64,000 nucleotides of DNA from assembly GCA_036245525.1 (NCBI GenBank), contig BTPG01000005.1:127462620-127526619 (forward strand), written 5' to 3'. The notes below the pieces were generated by a model, which was given only the letters and a program-made list of their open reading frames with translations, did no database searches and was not told the origin of the DNA. This document shows, in pieces, positions 1 to 11,115 of this stretch. The translations under genes were made by a program, and so were the position numbers. Positions within the stretch are counted from its first letter, which is position 1, and each line of letters opens with the position of its first letter. The stretch is from Semisulcospira habei (taxonomy: Eukaryota > Mollusca > Gastropoda > Semisulcospiridae).

Positions 1-57
1 TGTGTGAGTGTGTGTGTGTGTGTAGACGTGTGTGAGAGTGTGTGTGTGTGTGTGCCC
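1..57. repeat. (TG)n microsatellite at window edge
   Basis: Imperfect TG run interrupted by GAG and TAGACG; directly abuts the truncated left end of hairpin A1. Confidence 0.85.
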
Positions 58-59
58 CA

Positions 60-242
60 CGGCCGCATTTCCCAAATTTTGGAGACGTTACCTAACGACT
101 ATGTACGGGCTGACCATAATAATTCAAGGTTAGTGCCAGATTAGCTTGGCGCCTGAAGGCGCCAAGCTAATCTGGCACTAACCTTGAATTATCACGGTCA
201 ATACATCTCCTGCTGTAGGGCGCTGGGGCTGAATGGGCTAAC
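60..242. mobile_element. Hairpin element A1
   Basis: Perfect 35-bp arms at 119-153 and 158-192 around a 4-bp loop. The right end reads GGGGCTGAATGGGCTAA, a mutated TTAA end. The left TTAACCC end is missing and replaced by the TG run. Confidence 0.85.
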
Positions 243-373
243 ACGAACGGAGTGGGTACACCTAGGAACATTGTACTTGTACAAATACATTATGTGAGCA
301 CATGGACACTCAGTATTATTGCACATCGCCTCAAGTGTAGTCTGTTGTATCAGATTCCAAAATAGCTTAATAC

Positions 374-530
374 AATTAACAATTCACTGTACAACCAACC
401 ATTCACTGTACAGTTTAAAACAACCAAACACTGTACAGATTACAAACAACCAATGACTGTAAGGTTACAAACAACCAATCATTGTACAGTTTACAAATCG
501 CCAAACAATTATAGTTACTTCACAATGTAC
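374..530 (+). repeat. Minisatellite, about 29-bp unit, 4-5 diverged copies
   Basis: Repeated phrase ACAACCAATCATTGTACAG with drifted spacers. No coding meaning. Confidence 0.6.
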
Positions 531-710
531 AAGCCACCACTGTTTACAAACCACAAATAAAAATCACCTTATATTTCACAAACAACCTCGATCTGTTGTA
601 ATAATCGTGCAGCAACAAGAAAAAACTCCATTCTGGGAGATTTCTGTAATAGTGACGCAATAAGAAAAAACTCCCGCAGTGAACGAAAAACACCAGCAAG
701 TTCAATTTTT

Positions 711-760
711 TGTGAAAAGCGATATTTTCATTGTAACACAATAGAAACCTCGCTTTTCAC

Positions 761-761
<1 letters not shown>
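711..761. mobile_element. Hairpin I1 plus (AAT)n
   Basis: Arms TGTGAAAAGCGATATTTTCA and its imperfect complement, followed by AAT repeats at 760-793. Confidence 0.7.
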
Positions 762-794
<33 letters not shown>

Positions 795-992
795 TTACTG
801 TCTTTTGTCTTCACAGGGCACTGAGTAAAGTGGTCAGCTGACGTAGACCCAAGGTTCTTTTGCCTAATGGGTACTTTGCCATCTGTTGCCGGTAAGCACG
901 GATTCATGCAAACGACACTGGCATGTAAATTACCTTCATTTTCACTGAGTGCCGAGACGACTCACACGATAAAGTCGTCTGCTACAAGCTAG

Positions 993-1070
993 ACTCAACC
1001 GAGACGTGCCGCGTTCGGAAACGCGACGTAAAGCCGCGTATCCGGACGCGGCAGGTCTCGAATGAGTTAA
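993..1070. mobile_element. Hairpin D1
   Basis: GAGACGTGCCGCG arms around AAGCCGCG, ending TCTCGAATGAGTTAA. The left TTAA end has decayed to GACTCAACC. Confidence 0.75.
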
Positions 1071-1394
1071 TTCAGTCCTGTCCAGGTCCAGACGACTGAT
1101 CGTGACACCTCAAGCGTAGTGCCTGACACAAACGCGAAGACAATTAAATTGTATGTGGACACTGACACAGTGTCGGATAAAGTTAAACGGTCATGATAAT
1201 ACATTTAGAATTAATTAACAGTTAATCGATTGGACAATATGTACAACTTACAAAAATGATGCGGTATTTTCGAATGAAGCTGTATTTACTTTGCCGTGGG
1301 TGTATCCCACTCCCTCCAGGCTTTTTTTTCTTCTCCAAACTAGACGACAAGCAACTCATGCTGCCCCGCCAGTGGAGGCAGGAGACAATAAGTC

Positions 1395-1455
1395 TATTTT
1401 GTGAAAAGCGAGATTTCCATCGTATTACAATGACAATCTCGCATTTGACAAAAAA
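1395..1455. mobile_element. Hairpin I2
   Basis: TTTTGTGAAAAGCGAGAT facing ATCTCGCATTTGACAAAA with a short loop; several mismatches. Confidence 0.7.
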
Positions 1456-1523
1456 ATGACTTACTATCGTTTGGCTGCACAGGCAGATCCTCTTGATTCT
1501 ACGCTGAAATCCCTCAGAACAAA

Positions 1524-1616
1524 TTAACCCTTTGGCTGTCGGTAGCGCTTGTTGTCGCGATGATTTCTGCAGGAATCATCGCGACAAAAAGCGCTACCGA
1601 CAGCCAAAGGGTTTAA
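1524..1616. mobile_element. Hairpin B1, near-complete TTAA to TTAA
   Basis: 93 bp starting TTAACCCTTTGGCTGTCGG and ending CCGACAGCCAAAGGGTTTAA. Nearly perfect palindrome centred on CTGCAG; the best B reference copy. Confidence 0.9.
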
Positions 1617-1866
1617 ACCAGTTGAGGCTGATGTAACCTCTTACAACAGGCGATTGATCGACCATGATAACTCAACGGTAGTGACATTAGTTTTCCTGGC
1701 GCGATCTGTGAATCAGCATGGTAAACCATCCTCCAGCTGTTCATATGTCAGTGTGAGGGCAGAACTGACGTAATAAGCGTATCTTGTTCGTACGTTCGTG
1801 TACGATACATTTCTCATCACCTAAATAATTCTGCCTGCGAAGACAAAATGCAGTAACTCCATTGGC

Positions 1867-1915
1867 GTGAAAAGCACGATTTTTATTGCAATACAATGAA
1901 AATCGTGCTTTTCAC
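1867..1915. mobile_element. Hairpin I3
   Basis: Perfect arms GTGAAAAGCACGATTTT / AAAATCGTGCTTTTCAC with a 13-bp loop. The G-to-C change in the arm (GCGAG to GCACG) is matched in the partner arm. Confidence 0.8.
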
Positions 1916-2290
1916 AAACTGGACTTACTGCCTAGTGCCTTATCAGGTCAAAGTTATTGAGAGAAGCAGACGTGAACGCATACAAAAATGAAAATGTCTA
2001 CACATATAAACGTTGTGACTGTAAAAGGTTCAAGTTGTATGGTTTCCCAGCTTGTGGTATATATTGGTACAAACGAAAAGATAACACGAATTATTTACGT
2101 AATTATTACACTTGATCTACGCCAGGTGATTCTAAAACGAAAAATGCACGAGAGTTGAAATGCACAAACATTTTAATAAAATGCAGAAAAATATGCGTCT
2201 ATATTATCGTAATACTATTGATATTTATAATTATTACGTGTATACTCATGGGCGGAGATTTCATTTATTTCAATACATCAATAAAATAAT

Positions 2291-2371
2291 TACAACTTTT
2301 GGCTGTGGGTAGCGCTTTTTTTCCTGCAGGAACCACCTCGACAAAAAGCGCTACCCATAACCAAAAGGTTC
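2291..2371. mobile_element. Hairpin B2
   Basis: Internally shortened left arm; GGGTAGCGC is paired with GCGCTACCC, a compensated change from the family GGTAGCGC/GCGCTACC. Confidence 0.75.
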
Positions 2372-2509
2372 ATGTTTTTTTTTCTTCTCCGTATACATAA
2401 TGTCACAGAACCACCAGCTTCATCGCATTGACGAATACCTTCAACAAGATTATCGTTCGTCGACATTGCTTGTAACTGGTAAACCTGGTATGTAATATAC
2501 ATGATGTAT

Positions 2510-2880
2510 GCCAGGAGCGGCTTAGTTACCTCTGAGGGAGGGGGGGGGGGGGGCAACTTTTGATTGGGACCTTCAACCTGATACAAAAAAGCCTCTCGAC
2601 GCTAGACCTTGCTTCCAGGGGCCGAAAAATCGAAAAGGGTGGTGGTGGTGGGGGTTGGGGGTGGGGGTGGGGGGGGGGGTGTAGAGAGGCGGTGTGTGCG
2701 TCTTCAGATTCTCACCATTCGCCAAAATATCAAACAAAGGGGGGTGGGAGTGGGGTGTCCAAATAACCCCAAAAAGGGACTTTGTTATAACATTTTAAAG
2801 AATTTCTTTGGAGGGGGGGGGGGGAGAGGGGGTGAGGCGGAACCCTTGTAACCCACCCACCCCCAGATCCGCCCCTGCTT
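2510..2880 (-). repeat. Degenerate copy of G/C-run element Q
   Basis: Contains GCTTCCAGGGGCCGAAAAATC (the reverse of the 52.6-kb unit), long G runs, and a right end CAGATCCGCCCCTG resembling the Q terminal repeat. Confidence 0.5.
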
Positions 2881-2929
2881 ATTCAACTGCTGTGACAGAA
2901 GGTACACATACTGTACACATTATAGTCCA

Positions 2930-3018
2930 ACCCTCTGGCTGTTAGCGGCGCTTTTTGTCCAGTTGATTCACGCAGGAATCGGCTCGATGTAAAGCGCTAC
3001 CGACAGCCAAATGGCTAA
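2930..3018. mobile_element. Hairpin B3, degenerate
   Basis: CCCTCTGGCTGTTAGCGGCGC facing GCGCTACCGACAGCCAAATGG; the arms carry unpaired mutations. Confidence 0.65.
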
Positions 3019-3357
3019 ATGAATTGCAGTGAACTTGGGATATAACAAAACGCCGAGGGACTCACGTATGGTACATCCCAAGTTTGTTATAAGCGAAGCA
3101 AATGACATAGTGGTAGTACGAGTGTGATCGGGTCCTCCAAAAAGCTTTGTTATATCCGGCTTTGACATATTCACCCCTGTTGTAAGCGAAGGTTACTGTA
3201 AATACAAATTGTAAACCGACTACACAAGCATCTACACAATACCGACATGCACATTTGGGACAAAATTTGCTATTTACACAAACACTGTAGGTTATGGAAA
3301 TCGTTCACGATTTCAGCAAATCGTCGGTGCAACGGGCTTCTGAAATGTACATTTGTA

Positions 3358-3438
3358 TACTGACGAGCAAACGAAATGCGACATCATTGGAATCATCTGA
3401 TTTCATTCTGTCGCGTTTTTTTGGTTGTTCGACAGTAT
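3358..3438. mobile_element. Hairpin E0, degenerate
   Basis: TACTGACGAGCAAACGAAATG on the left and CGACAGTATA on the right; arms decayed. Confidence 0.5.
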
Positions 3439-3650
3439 AAAATAATTATATCAGACACGAAGTGAGCCAGTTGCACGACGACAAATACATGATACCGATG
3501 AGTGCACAAGGACGACTATTTACACAAATACTGTAAGTTGGTGAATGTCTATACACATACAAGCGGTAACCCCCATCTGTGCCTGGGTCAGCCCGGAAAC
3601 CTCTTGCTCACGAGTTTTTGCTGTTATTTGGCAAACGACAGAATGTATAT

Positions 3651-3707
3651 TTTTGACAAAAGCGAGATGTTCATTGTCATACAATGAAAATCCCGTTTTT
3701 CAATAAT
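3651..3707. mobile_element. Hairpin I4
   Basis: TTGACAAAAGCGAGATGTTC paired with GAAAATCCCGTTTTTCAA. Confidence 0.65.
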
Positions 3708-3861
3708 GGCCTTGCTGGCTTTCGCCACATCGGCGGACAGTGTTTACATACGCCGGGCCACAATCTACATGACCTCACAAAATGACACCAATCACAAAGT
3801 GAACGTACATAAATCCAGACAAAAAAAGAAACTGGCTTACAGGTACAACACAAGAACGTGT

Positions 3862-3952
3862 GCTGTACTTGTTCTTTCTTAGCGTGTTTCTTTTCTTGTT
3901 TGGGAAGTTCTTGGCATTTCACACGGTAACTGGCAGTCACTTTTTGGGTTTA
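3862..3952 (+). mobile_element. Partial P-family element
   Basis: Only the right portion is present: CTTAGCGTGTTTCTTTTC, GTTCTTGGCATTTCACACGG and GGCAGTCAC. Confidence 0.5.
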
Positions 3953-4766
3953 GAAAGCCGTGTACGTCGCAGACAAAACAGGTCTCAGAAATTTTCAAAT
4001 GCATTGTAAGTTTCTATGGTCCTATGTATCTCCTGCAAACCACGATTTCCTTTCTGCTGGCTACAAAATTACACACCGGTGAAACATGTCCTTGAGCAGG
4101 AGGTCCTCGGACCTTTTCTTACTGGGATCCGACGTTCTGCTATGTCAGCTGAATGACTGTGTGACCAAATGTGACCAACAAAGAAAACAACATTGTAATG
4201 TGAATAATAAACCATGGTGGTTGTGTACTATTGCTTGGCTTACCACTAAGGAGGATTAGACTATGATACAAAAGGAAAACAACAACGAACCCGCTACAAG
4301 AAACATATAAACTCATGATCCCATACAAGAAAGTTATACCTGGGGTTCATAAGAATCTATACGTATTGCAAGGCAAAGATAGGTCCAAGCTTATGATATT
4401 GCTCCTTGCCGAGAGTTTAAATCTGAGATTATTCTGGTTATCACTGGTCCGGCGAAGTGGGACATATTCGGTCAGTGTTGTCCATTTGGGAATCTCGGCC
4501 GTCTGGGAATATGATATTCGGGAATATTGCAAAGTGCGCCTCGCGACGACGATGCTGAATTTGCTTTGGGGAGACCAGGGACAGAAAATGATATCACCGG
4601 CGGGATGTGAGGCCTACTTAAGCTTAAACATTGTGCACCTCCTCATTCTACGGCCCACAACGTCACCCTTTGCCAGCAAGAGGCATAAAATCCTTGTGAG
4701 TCGGCCTTGCGGCGTTTTGTCGAGGGTCACGAAGATCTGTGCCTCACGGGGTTTCATTCACCATCT

Positions 4767-4866
4767 ATACTGACGAGCAAAAGAAATGCGACATTTTTGG
4801 AATCATCGGAAACACTGAAGTGTTTCCGATGATTCCGGAAATGTCGCATTTCTTTTGCTCGACTGT
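4767..4866. mobile_element. Hairpin E1, near perfect
   Basis: About 48-bp arms beginning TATACTGACGAGCAAAAG, centred on CACTGAAGTG. TA-like ends, no TTAA. Confidence 0.85.
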
Positions 4867-5190
4867 ATATTTAGTGGGCGAGTTGAAACAGTAATGCACA
4901 ACTGCTCCGCCACAGGGGATCATGCGGATCAGTACAGCTTGCACAGAGACTGAGTTCATGGACCATATCAGTCTATTTTGAATCACAGTAGAACTGTTCT
5001 GCCTGAGAATCACAGAAGTGACACTGAGATGCAAGAGACACACTGAGAACCTCACGGGCCCCTGCAGGGGCTCATGAGGCCCTATGACTTTTGAAGTTGG
5101 ATCGGCTCAGAGTTTCTGGACAACCTGTTTAGTCGATAAGTTGAAATACTGTAGAAATGCTCAGCCTGAGAAGCGCGGCCGTAGATGATG

Positions 5191-5287
5191 TCGCAAGAGG
5201 CATATATCTTCATGAGCCCCTTCTTCACGAGGCACATATCGTCATGAGCCCCTGCAGAGGCTTATTACGATCTATGTCTGTTGCAGA
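5191..5287. mobile_element. C-family fragment, scrambled
   Basis: GCAAGAGGCATATATCTTCA, CATGAGCCCCTGCAGAGGC and GATCTATGTCTGTTGCAG occur in order with an inserted partial copy. Confidence 0.5.
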
Positions 5288-5628
5288 CGGACAATTTCGT
5301 TCAAAGATCAATCTCCTTCCGTCTCTGATAGTGGAAATGACATTTGCACATTTTATCCCTGACCATTACACGTTAACTCAAACAAGGCTTACTGACTTTC
5401 AGCTGTCTGCGACATTGTCCAGACTGGGACGTAGACTGCCCAAATCTCTCGATTAAGAGAAGACTATGTGGAAAGGTCAAATAAAGAAAATGTCACAATG
5501 ACCACCAAAGGCGCAGAGAGACGACCTTGCCAATTAAACGTTCCACTAGCTATAAATTCCTCACCACTAACACCACGGACATACAATGCATTCTGCCGCA
5601 TAAACATAGCAACATAGACGTAACTGTC

Positions 5629-5695
5629 AAGAGACATCGATTCTCATGAGCCCCTGCATCCTGCTGGGGGACCATGAGGACCATCTACGTCTTTT
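5629..5695. mobile_element. Hairpin C1
   Basis: CAAGAGACATCGATTCTCAT facing ATGAGGACCATCTACGTCTT; loop GCCCCTGCATCCTGCTGGGGG. Confidence 0.65.
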
Positions 5696-5716
5696 GTAGA
5701 ATTTGGGCGTTTTGCC

Positions 5717-6010
5717 TGTGCTTTCGATATAGGGGTTCTCCGCCGTTAATATTGCCATAGATCAACACCAGCCATTTGCTTGTCGTCATATTTGCTTGTC
5801 GAGTACCGACAACACAACGCTTCCAGCGTACATTGTATATTATAAGTTATTGGTCGGAGGGGTTCGCTACACGGACCTTTGTAGGCCTGAGGGATGTCAA
5901 AGGAATCATTTTACCCCGAAGGCCGAAGGTCTGAGGGGTTCAATGATTCCTTTGACCTCCCGAAGGCCTACAAGGGTCCGTGCAGCGAACCCCTCCGACC
6001 AATAACGTAT
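5717..6010 (+). mobile_element. Element H1 (unique 130-bp part plus hairpin)
   Basis: Hairpin arms of about 60 bp at 5846-5909 and 5940-6006 (GGTCGGAGGGGTTCGCTACA...). The preceding 5717-5845 recurs in reverse beside H2, so the element is about 295 bp with an asymmetric flank. Confidence 0.75.
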
Positions 6011-6496
6011 CTGTTTTCATTCCTCCACTATTTTCGTAAAAGAAATGAAGAAGACATCTTGCGACCTGGATTACGCCAGACATGACTGACGTCAAAGGAA
6101 TATACATTTATACATAATAGACTTATGACGTGATTTAAAATGTCATGACGTTGCCATCTCCAGCACTGAGTGTACTTGTTGTTTCGAACAACATTAAGTA
6201 ACTTTGTACTTTAGAACGTTTTATAGAAGAAAACTGGCATCCAAGATGCGTCATCGAGAGGGCTACAAAACGTCCGCCATTTTTCGCTACAGGGGTTTTT
6301 ATATCACGGTCACATGGTACGGTTTGCGCTAAAGTGACTGGTCGTATGAGGTAGGGAGGAAAACAAATATATATATACACGTACTGTGTTTTATTATTAT
6401 CAGGATGTGATGTGTTTTCATATCATGTGTTGAAGTATCTGTACATGTATTATATTATATTGAGCAGCATTTTGCTTCATATAGTGCGGGTAACAT

Positions 6497-6580
6497 GCGG
6501 ATGTGATTACGAGACCCGAATCAAAATGTCCGAGTCGGTACGACGAGGACATTTTGATTCGGGTCAAGTAATCACATCTG
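6497..6580. mobile_element. Hairpin O1
   Basis: Arms GATGTGATTAC..ACCCGAATCAAAATGTCC with an asymmetric GA/AA internal mismatch and a 14-bp loop. Only copy in the window. Confidence 0.6.
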
Positions 6581-6766
6581 TCTGTTTATCGGCACTAAAT
6601 CAAGCAAAATGTTGCTCAATATAATGTATGTACCCAGTCTACAACAAAATTTTACCAGGGTCCTTTCCATTACCGCCATTGGTGCTAAAGTGATCAATTT
6701 CGCTATTTTTGGACATAAACTTCCCAGCTGACACTACTAACCGAAATGTACTCAGCGCAAATCCAC

Positions 6767-6962
6767 CCAGGCGTACATCTACCCAGTGCAAATGTGTCCC
6801 TCTGATTTTCCATTTATTTTTAGAACTCAATAAACTCAGCAGGAATCTTCACAACATGATTCCACGCAGCATAAATCTACAAAAGCTTTAATTTACTCAA
6901 AATAAAAATGTCTCAATGGAATAGCGACAGCACACATTTACACTGGGTAGATTTACGCCCAG
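6767..6962. repeat. Inverted repeat with 135-bp loop
   Basis: About 30-bp arms (CCAGGCGTACATCTACCCAG against CTGGGTAGATTTACGCCCAGG), several mismatches. Confidence 0.5.
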
Positions 6963-7344
6963 GGTCATTCAGGCTGTGTAGACTTTTGCTGGGTATTTTC
7001 AGTTTTTTTAAAAAGATTTGCTGTAAAATATAGCGAACTTTACCCCTTCAGCACCACTGATAGTGGCACTGTGTGTACTACACGTACTAGAAAAATCCCG
7101 TCACCACAAAACTCTTTAACGTCACAATCTAGGGCCCGCATAGTCTGGAGTTCACGTCAGACTTTTTCTGAAATGTTGCAAAGGAGGTGACATGACGAAT
7201 AGTTTACATGCGCATAGGCTGAAGGGAACTTTACCGTCCAACACCAAATGTATGCTTCAGTCAAACATACAGAACCCAGCAAATCTGACGCTGCTGAACA
7301 TGTTTCATCGCACAAATTCCCTCTCGCGGATAAGCTATCTTAAG

Positions 7345-7815
7345 GCCCCGCCACACATGCCGGTTGTGCCCCGATTTTGAAGCCGATTCCGATCCGATTG
7401 CGATCGGATGACGTCATATATCCGACCCGATCCCAATCGGCTGGGAATCGGGTGTCTAGAACCTGCTCTATTTTTCCGATCGGAATAGGCCCCGATCGTA
7501 AGCTTCAACCAATCAGAGCGCGTCTCGCAAAGCATGTCGTTTCAGTTTGAAAATGGCGGAAGATCAGTACCACCATCGTTGCCGATGTATGAATATGATG
7601 CAAAACTGCTGATAATGCAAGCATATCATCATCACTGTCAAAACTACCAGCCATTTCGCTGAACAGGTACGACCTTGATCTTCGATTCAAACCGGTCGGC
7701 TAAACAAAAGTCGGGGAATGTGTGGCAGTGCACACGTTTTTGTAGTCCGGTCCGACCACACTCCGATTCGAAACTGCTCGAGAATCGGCCTCAAAATCGG
7801 GCATGTGTGCGACCA
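7345..7815. mobile_element. Element R1, ~470-bp non-autonomous DNA transposon
   Basis: Terminal repeats CCACACATGCC and GGCATGTGTG with subterminal CCGATTTTGAAGCCGATTC / GAATCGGCCTCAAAATCGG, and several GATCGG words inside. Superfamily not determined; no coding potential. Confidence 0.6.
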
Positions 7816-8426
7816 CAGACATTAATAACTATGTCTGTTTATGAACCTGGGTGTGATACTTCCGATGTGTGTTTGTCTGTCCAAATGGTGACCTGTTGTG
7901 TGCCACGTATTGAACTGTCGACTGACTCAGCGCGGAGATTTCGTTTGTGTAGACACCGGTGCTTTCTATAATCGTGCGTGTTGTTGAGTGAAGTCTACTT
8001 GTAATTAGAACACGGATGATGACGGAAAATGCCAGCAGGTTTGTTTATTTAGTCATATTTTAAGGTTGTCGCTATCACTGGCGGACATCAGTGTCATCAA
8101 TCTCGTATGGTGATTCGATTTGTGTGTTCGCTGCTGTCTATTCTCCGTTTATGTGTGTGTATGGGAAAGAAAATTCGAGCGTACGTACACACTAAGAAGT
8201 TTTTCATTACTAGTGAACATAAGGAACTTGCTAATGTGACAGTATGAGCATATTTAGCGTTTTTGTTTTGACAGAGGCAAGCATCAAGATTGCGTCTTTC
8301 TGGTCTGCAAGGGATTATGGGAAGGAAAGCATACCGAGCAAGCTCATGAATATTAATTTGCTTGTTATACGATAAAATTATATCAGTACCATGTGTCAAA
8401 GAAAGGGAACTTTCATGGAGTGGGTA

Positions 8427-8740
8427 CATTATAAGTTATTGGTCGGAGGGGTATGCTACACGGACCCTTGTAGGCCTGAGGGAGGTCAAAGGAAACATTG
8501 TACCCCGAAGGCCTGAGGGGTACACTGGTTCCTTTGACCTCCCGAAGGCCTACAAGGGTCCGTGTAGCGAACCCCTCCGACCAATAACTTATAATATACA
8601 ATGTACGCTGGAAGCATTGTGTTGTCGGTACTCGACAAGCAAATATGACCACAAGCAAATGGCTGGTGTTGATCAATGGCAATATTAACGGTGGAGAACC
8701 CCTATATCGAAAGCACAGGCAAAACGTGAGCCGTGCAACA
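8427..8740 (-). mobile_element. Element H2, inverted relative to H1
   Basis: Hairpin 8427-8594 followed by 8595-8740, the reverse of the unique part of H1 (GTGTTGTCGGTACTCGACAAG, TTAACGGTGGAGAACCCC). Confidence 0.75.
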
Positions 8741-8776
8741 CAGTGCTCCAACTGACAAATAGTAACCATCACCACT

Positions 8777-8871
8777 TTAACCCTTTGGCTGTCGTTAGCA
8801 CTTTTTGTCGAGGTGATTCCCCGCAGGGGTATTACCTCGACAAAAAGCGCTACCGACAGCCAAAGGGGTAG
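8777..8871. mobile_element. Hairpin B4
   Basis: TTAACCCTTTGGCTGTCGTT to GACAGCCAAAGGGGTA; the central part GTCGAGGTGATTCC/GGTATTACCTCGAC differs from B1. Confidence 0.8.
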
Positions 8872-9014
8872 CAGTGAGTCCTTGTAAACTACTTTCAAAC
8901 GCTCTGGGTGCAATGTCAAACCACACGTCTCCAAACACACAAATGCACTGTTAGTTCAACTAGACTTCGCCATCTGGACTCTGAGCGTTTTGACGAAGAA
9001 GAAACAGAAGTCTC

Positions 9015-9111
9015 TTGACTGTATCTGACGATGCCTTTCGGCGGAAACTGAGACGCGTAACTACGCGTCTTTTTCGCCGAACGGTATCGTCAGTAGCAGT
9101 CAAAGGATTAA
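9015..9111. mobile_element. Hairpin N1
   Basis: TTGACTGTATCTGACGATGCC to GGTATCGTCAGTAGCAGTCAA, centre GACGCGTAACTACGCGTC, ends GGATTAA. Confidence 0.7.
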
Positions 9112-9628
9112 GATCCTTAAATATGATTTCTCTGCGCTGGGAAGCGTCCATAAAAGCTCCACCACTCCCATCAAAAATCTTCCCTAAGATCCTTTGGTAT
9201 CGCACCGACGAATCAAATGTTATGAGCGGGGCAAGTGGTACCCTCTGGAGCTCAAGTGTAGACAGCAACGGGCGTTATATCCAGTATTTGTCCATGCAGG
9301 CTGTGGATGTTCATGAATATCAGTGTCACCTGCACATACGGAGTGCCGCCGCCCCGTCATCGTGCGTGCAGGCCGGCAACTCCTAAATCGAACGCTGTAG
9401 GAGTTATAGACCTTTGGCGGCACCAGAACATCTAAAGTTCAAACTACGAGAAGAAAGTATGTTTCAAATAGTCGTGGGCTCGAACCTCGAATAATATTCA
9501 ACATACCATCTCACGCACCTTCTGTCTATATTCTGTGAACACATAAGCTCTGCCAGTGTCTGCAGTTAGAACGGTCGGTCGACTCACGGCTCCTCCTTGC
9601 AAGGAACAAACTGGTAGCGATCTGGAGC

Positions 9629-9738
9629 CAGTTGCATGAGCGAGCTTAGTCCTGCACCAGCCACTAAGCAAGGTGCGCCGTTATAGCCGTGCACCTTGCT
9701 TAGTGGCTTGCGCAGGACTAAGCTCGCTCAAGCAACTG
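9629..9738. mobile_element. Hairpin G1
   Basis: About 50-bp arms AGTTGCATGAGCGAGCTTAG... with loop GCCGTTATAGCC. Confidence 0.8.
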
Positions 9739-9755
9739 ACCCCTGGTTCTTTATC

Positions 9756-9990
9756 TTAACCCCTTCGCTGCCGGTGAACAAGGATTTCGCCGCATCAGAA
9801 AAGACTGCACACTGACTGACATTCTCATGAAGAACACAAAATTTAATGTAAATGAGACAAAATCAGGCAATGAGAACACAGAACAAGAGACGTAAATCCT
9901 TATGAGCCCCCGCGACAGCAGGGGCTCATGAAGATTTATGTCTCTTGCAGCTGGGTAGCGTTCGCCTTGCCCCGGCAGGTAAGGGGTTAA
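9756..9990. mobile_element. C2, long TTAA-bounded C element
   Basis: Starts TTAACCCCTTCGCTGCCGG and ends CCGGCAGGTAAGGGGTTAA, with the C hairpin at 9889-9949 inside. Shows the full C architecture: outer TTAA inverted termini plus inner hairpin. Confidence 0.85.
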
Positions 9991-10058
9991 AGAAACCAAC
10001 TTGTTATTGGCCAAATCCAGCATTGTTGGGGGCACATATGACGAGCGCGGGAGGACAG

Positions 10059-10203
10059 TTTGACCCTTTAGCTGTCCATAGCGAATTTTTGAGGAGGTGA
10101 TTCCTGCAGGAATCGTCACCACAAAAAATCACTACCAACAGCAAAAGGGTGATTCCTGCAGGGACCGCCTAACAAAAATCGCTACCGACAGCCAAAAGGT
10201 TAA
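10059..10203. mobile_element. Hairpin B5 with duplicated right arm
   Basis: A complete B palindrome (to about 10150) is followed by a second right half (GATTCCTGCAGGGACCGCC...GACAGCCAAAAGGTTAA). Confidence 0.75.
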
Positions 10204-10304
10204 TGTAAGTTTGCTCTCCGTTTTCGAAAGCAGATTACTTTCCATCGACGGAGTTCAAAATGTCCACAGTTTTCTCCTGGACTTCGAAATGCGGCCAGTG
10301 CGCA

Positions 10305-10372
10305 AAAAGTCATCGGGCAAACGTCAGCCGCAGTCGACCCGCGCAAGGCCCGACGACCTTTCACGCCCCTAG
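10305..10372. mobile_element. J0, degenerate J hairpin
   Basis: GTCAGCCGCAGTCGACCCGCGC and GGCCCGACGACCTTTC; arms no longer pair well. Confidence 0.45.
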
Positions 10373-10381
10373 AAAGCGGTC

Positions 10382-10387
10382 TTTATT
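10382..10387 (-). other. Candidate poly(A) signal of the GPCR gene
   Basis: AATAAA read on the minus strand about 560 bp after the stop codon. It is the first canonical hexamer I noticed downstream; no transcript evidence supports it, and a family C hairpin (10733-10797) would lie in the 3' UTR. Confidence 0.25.
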
Positions 10388-10681
10388 ATAAATGGTCAGC
10401 CTGTAAATGCGAACACCAATTTACTCGAGCTTATCTTTTTTGGATAATGGAAGAAAGTTTCTTCGCGCAAACCTCGTTCGTACTCAGAAAAGCTAAATTA
10501 GGCAGCAGCCTTGAACTAACATAGTCGATCCGTTTCTTTGTTGGTGCTCGATTAGGGCAGATGGAGTTGATCTGAACCTGACAGTCCACAATGTCATAAC
10601 CGACATTCTAACACTGCGCTTGTCCCAGTCCTGTAGGTACTCCATGCACTATTGATGCCAATGAGAAAGAGGTTACGGCTG

Positions 10682-10797
10682 GAAGAGGCATAGATCCTCA
10701 TGAGCCTCGACAGCACGAACAGTTCTTGGCGGTCAAGAGGCATAGATTCTCATAAGCCCCTACAGAGCAGGGGCTCATGAAAATCTATGCTTCTTAA
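10682..10797. mobile_element. Hairpin C3 with extra left arm
   Basis: Hairpin 10733-10797 preceded by a second left arm (GAAGAGGCATAGATCCTCAT) at 10682-10715, probably in the receptor 3' UTR. Confidence 0.7.
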
Positions 10798-10948
10798 CGC
10801 AGAAGATTTAGCTCTTTCTGTTTTTTCAGACGGACACCAATTCTTGTAAACCGCACGACTGTTCATACTTCAATATCGACATCTCTAGAAATCACTCCCT
10901 TCTCGGCAGCCCTCTCCATCAGCAACCGCCGACGACCACCATGAAAGC

Positions 10949-11115
10949 TCAGTCCTTGAGACTGTTGAGGGTGACCTCTTCGGTGTGACAGTTGCTGTAG
11001 TTGCTGTGACTGAAGGTCATGGTGAAGGTATGGTCCCGCCGTCGGAAGGGCCGGTGGCGGAAACCGTAATAAAAACAACAGAAGCACGCCACTTTGAACT
11101 CCTTGCGAAACTTGG
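10949..11115 (-). CDS. GPCR exon 7: helix 8 and cytoplasmic tail, stop codon
   Basis: 167 bp with acceptor GTGTGTTGCAG, reading KFRKEFKVACFCCFYYGFR (helix 8 and a Cys cluster suited to palmitoylation), then a Ser/Thr/His/Asn-rich tail (DHTFTMTFSHSNYSN) with possible phosphorylation sites, ending SLKD and TGA at 10949-10951. The phase matches exon 6 exactly. KFRxxFK after NPxxY(x)3-5S is the family pattern. Confidence 0.92.

Noticed and set aside
4315..4773. 152-residue plus-strand ORF
   Set aside because: No recognisable domain, no splice or codon-use support; the shadow ORF on the other strand is similar in quality. Left unannotated.
8413..8940. 175-residue minus-strand ORF
   Set aside because: It spans hairpins H2 and B4; its repeated peptide is produced by both arms of the palindrome.
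9015..9386. 123-residue plus-strand ORF
   Set aside because: Its start is hairpin N1 and the rest has no domain.
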